From Tetmemena sp. SeJ-2015 (taxonomy: Eukaryota; Ciliophora; Spirotrichea; Sporadotrichida; Oxytrichidae): DNA of 22,478 nucleotides. Location: assembly GCA_027382625.1 (NCBI GenBank), contig JAJKFJ010003735.1, positions 1 through 22,478 of the forward strand, read 5' to 3'. The notes beneath the pieces were generated by a model. It ran no database searches. It was not told the origin of the DNA and saw only the letters and a program-made list of their open reading frames with translations. This document shows, one piece after another, positions 22,207 to 22,478 of the stretch. How positions within the stretch are numbered: position 1 is the stretch's first letter; every line of letters starts with the position of its first letter. Both the position numbers and the translations under genes were made by a program.

Positions 22207-22478
22207 ATGGACTCAGCTCCACAAGGTCCCCCTGCCGACCAAACTAATTTCAGTCTACTAAGGCTCTACTATCAAGGTCAATTTGTCAAATACTTTGAAG
22301 CTGTAAGATTAAGTTGAAGCCATATAGCAGAAGTATACTAAACTACTCCTTCTATAGATAAAAGGCAAGAAGACAGTTTACTATGATGAGACACTCTTGA
22401 AAGTATTGAGTTTTGTTCTCGGCGGAATGCCAGCCACTGCAAACATAGATCAGCATCTTATTCTTCAAAAGCCAAATG
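22207..22478 (+). CDS. unrecognised protein, N-terminal part (runs off the window)
   Basis: ATG at 22207 gives MDSAPQGPPADQTNFSLLRL, then YYQGQFVKYFEA. A 25-nt GT-AG intron at 22303-22327 follows (donor GTAAGA, acceptor ATATAG; it includes a TGA). The second exon reads QKYTKLLLLQIKGKKTVYYD, then ETLLKVLSFVLGGMPATAN and so on to the window edge, using one in-frame TAG as Gln. The short first exon, canonical splice signals and balanced composition support a real gene. I do not recognise the family from about 82 residues. Confidence 0.65.
22303..22327 (+). other. 25-nt intron in the rightmost gene
   Basis: GTAAGA at the donor and CATATAG at the acceptor. It removes an in-frame TGA and keeps the exon 2 frame open to the window end. 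Confidence 0.7.

Noticed and set aside
1..22478. Euplotes-type code (UGA = Cys, UAA/UAG stop)
   Set aside because: TAA and TAG are abundant inside conserved coding frames, and TGA is absent from them except in intron-like pieces.
1..22478. Hypotrich-style single-gene nanochromosome
   Set aside because: Four or five genes, both strands, and no C4A4/G4T4 telomere repeats at either end.
1..22478. CRISPR arrays, tRNA/rRNA genes, transposases
   Set aside because: No regularly spaced direct repeats, no cloverleaf-like GC-rich stretches, no conserved rRNA blocks and no recognisable transposase motifs were seen by eye.

Overview
The window is ciliate nuclear DNA. It is AT-rich and dense in introns. 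In-frame TAA and TAG occur throughout otherwise continuous, motif-bearing frames, and they sit at positions that read naturally as glutamine (for example in YYYYKRWIWVQFPW at about 4094-4138 and FFIGQYDQ at about 12940-12965). TGA behaves as the only stop. This matches the ciliate nuclear code (UAA/UAG = Gln). Under the standard code the window appears to hold only fragments; under the ciliate code most of it is coding. I cannot name the species. Neither end shows a telomeric repeat, so this is an internal piece of a multigene chromosome or scaffold.

Layout: (A) 1 to about 4.7 kb, plus strand, 5'-truncated: a large NACHT-type P-loop NTPase of the nephrocystin-3-like type, with Walker A, Walker B, helical repeats and a conserved aromatic motif. 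(B) 4817-8057, plus strand: a coiled-coil protein resembling outer-dynein-arm docking proteins (CCDC151/ODAD3), followed by a long Ser/Asn/Gln-rich tail. It may be the 3' part of the same gene as A, joined by a 103-nt intron. (Gap) 8058-8959: AT-rich, no gene seen. (C) 8960 to about 17560, plus strand: a very large TRP-like cation channel with an ankyrin-like/helical N-terminal region, six-transmembrane pore domain, helical C-terminal region and a low-complexity tail of roughly 2.6 kb. (Gap) 17561-18080: convergent, AT-rich. (D) 18081-22011, minus strand: a large unrecognised Ser/Asn/Gln-rich, partly helical protein in many exons. (Promoter) 22012-22206: a short AT-rich divergent spacer. (E) 22207 to the window end, plus strand: the first two exons of an unrecognised gene.

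Introns are very short (about 16-71 nt, mostly GT-AG). Many contain TGA or shift the frame, so retention would stop translation. Exceptions worth checking are one well-supported GC-AG intron, one 353-nt intron, and a few places where the frame breaks without a usable splice site (12886-12890, about 17441-17448, 21687-21707). These last may be sequence errors or real biology. The nephrocystin-3-like, dynein-docking-like and TRP-like proteins would all fit a cilium, but a functional cluster is inference only. I found no rRNA, tRNA, CRISPR array or recognisable transposon. Many exon boundaries are hand-derived and should be treated as models.
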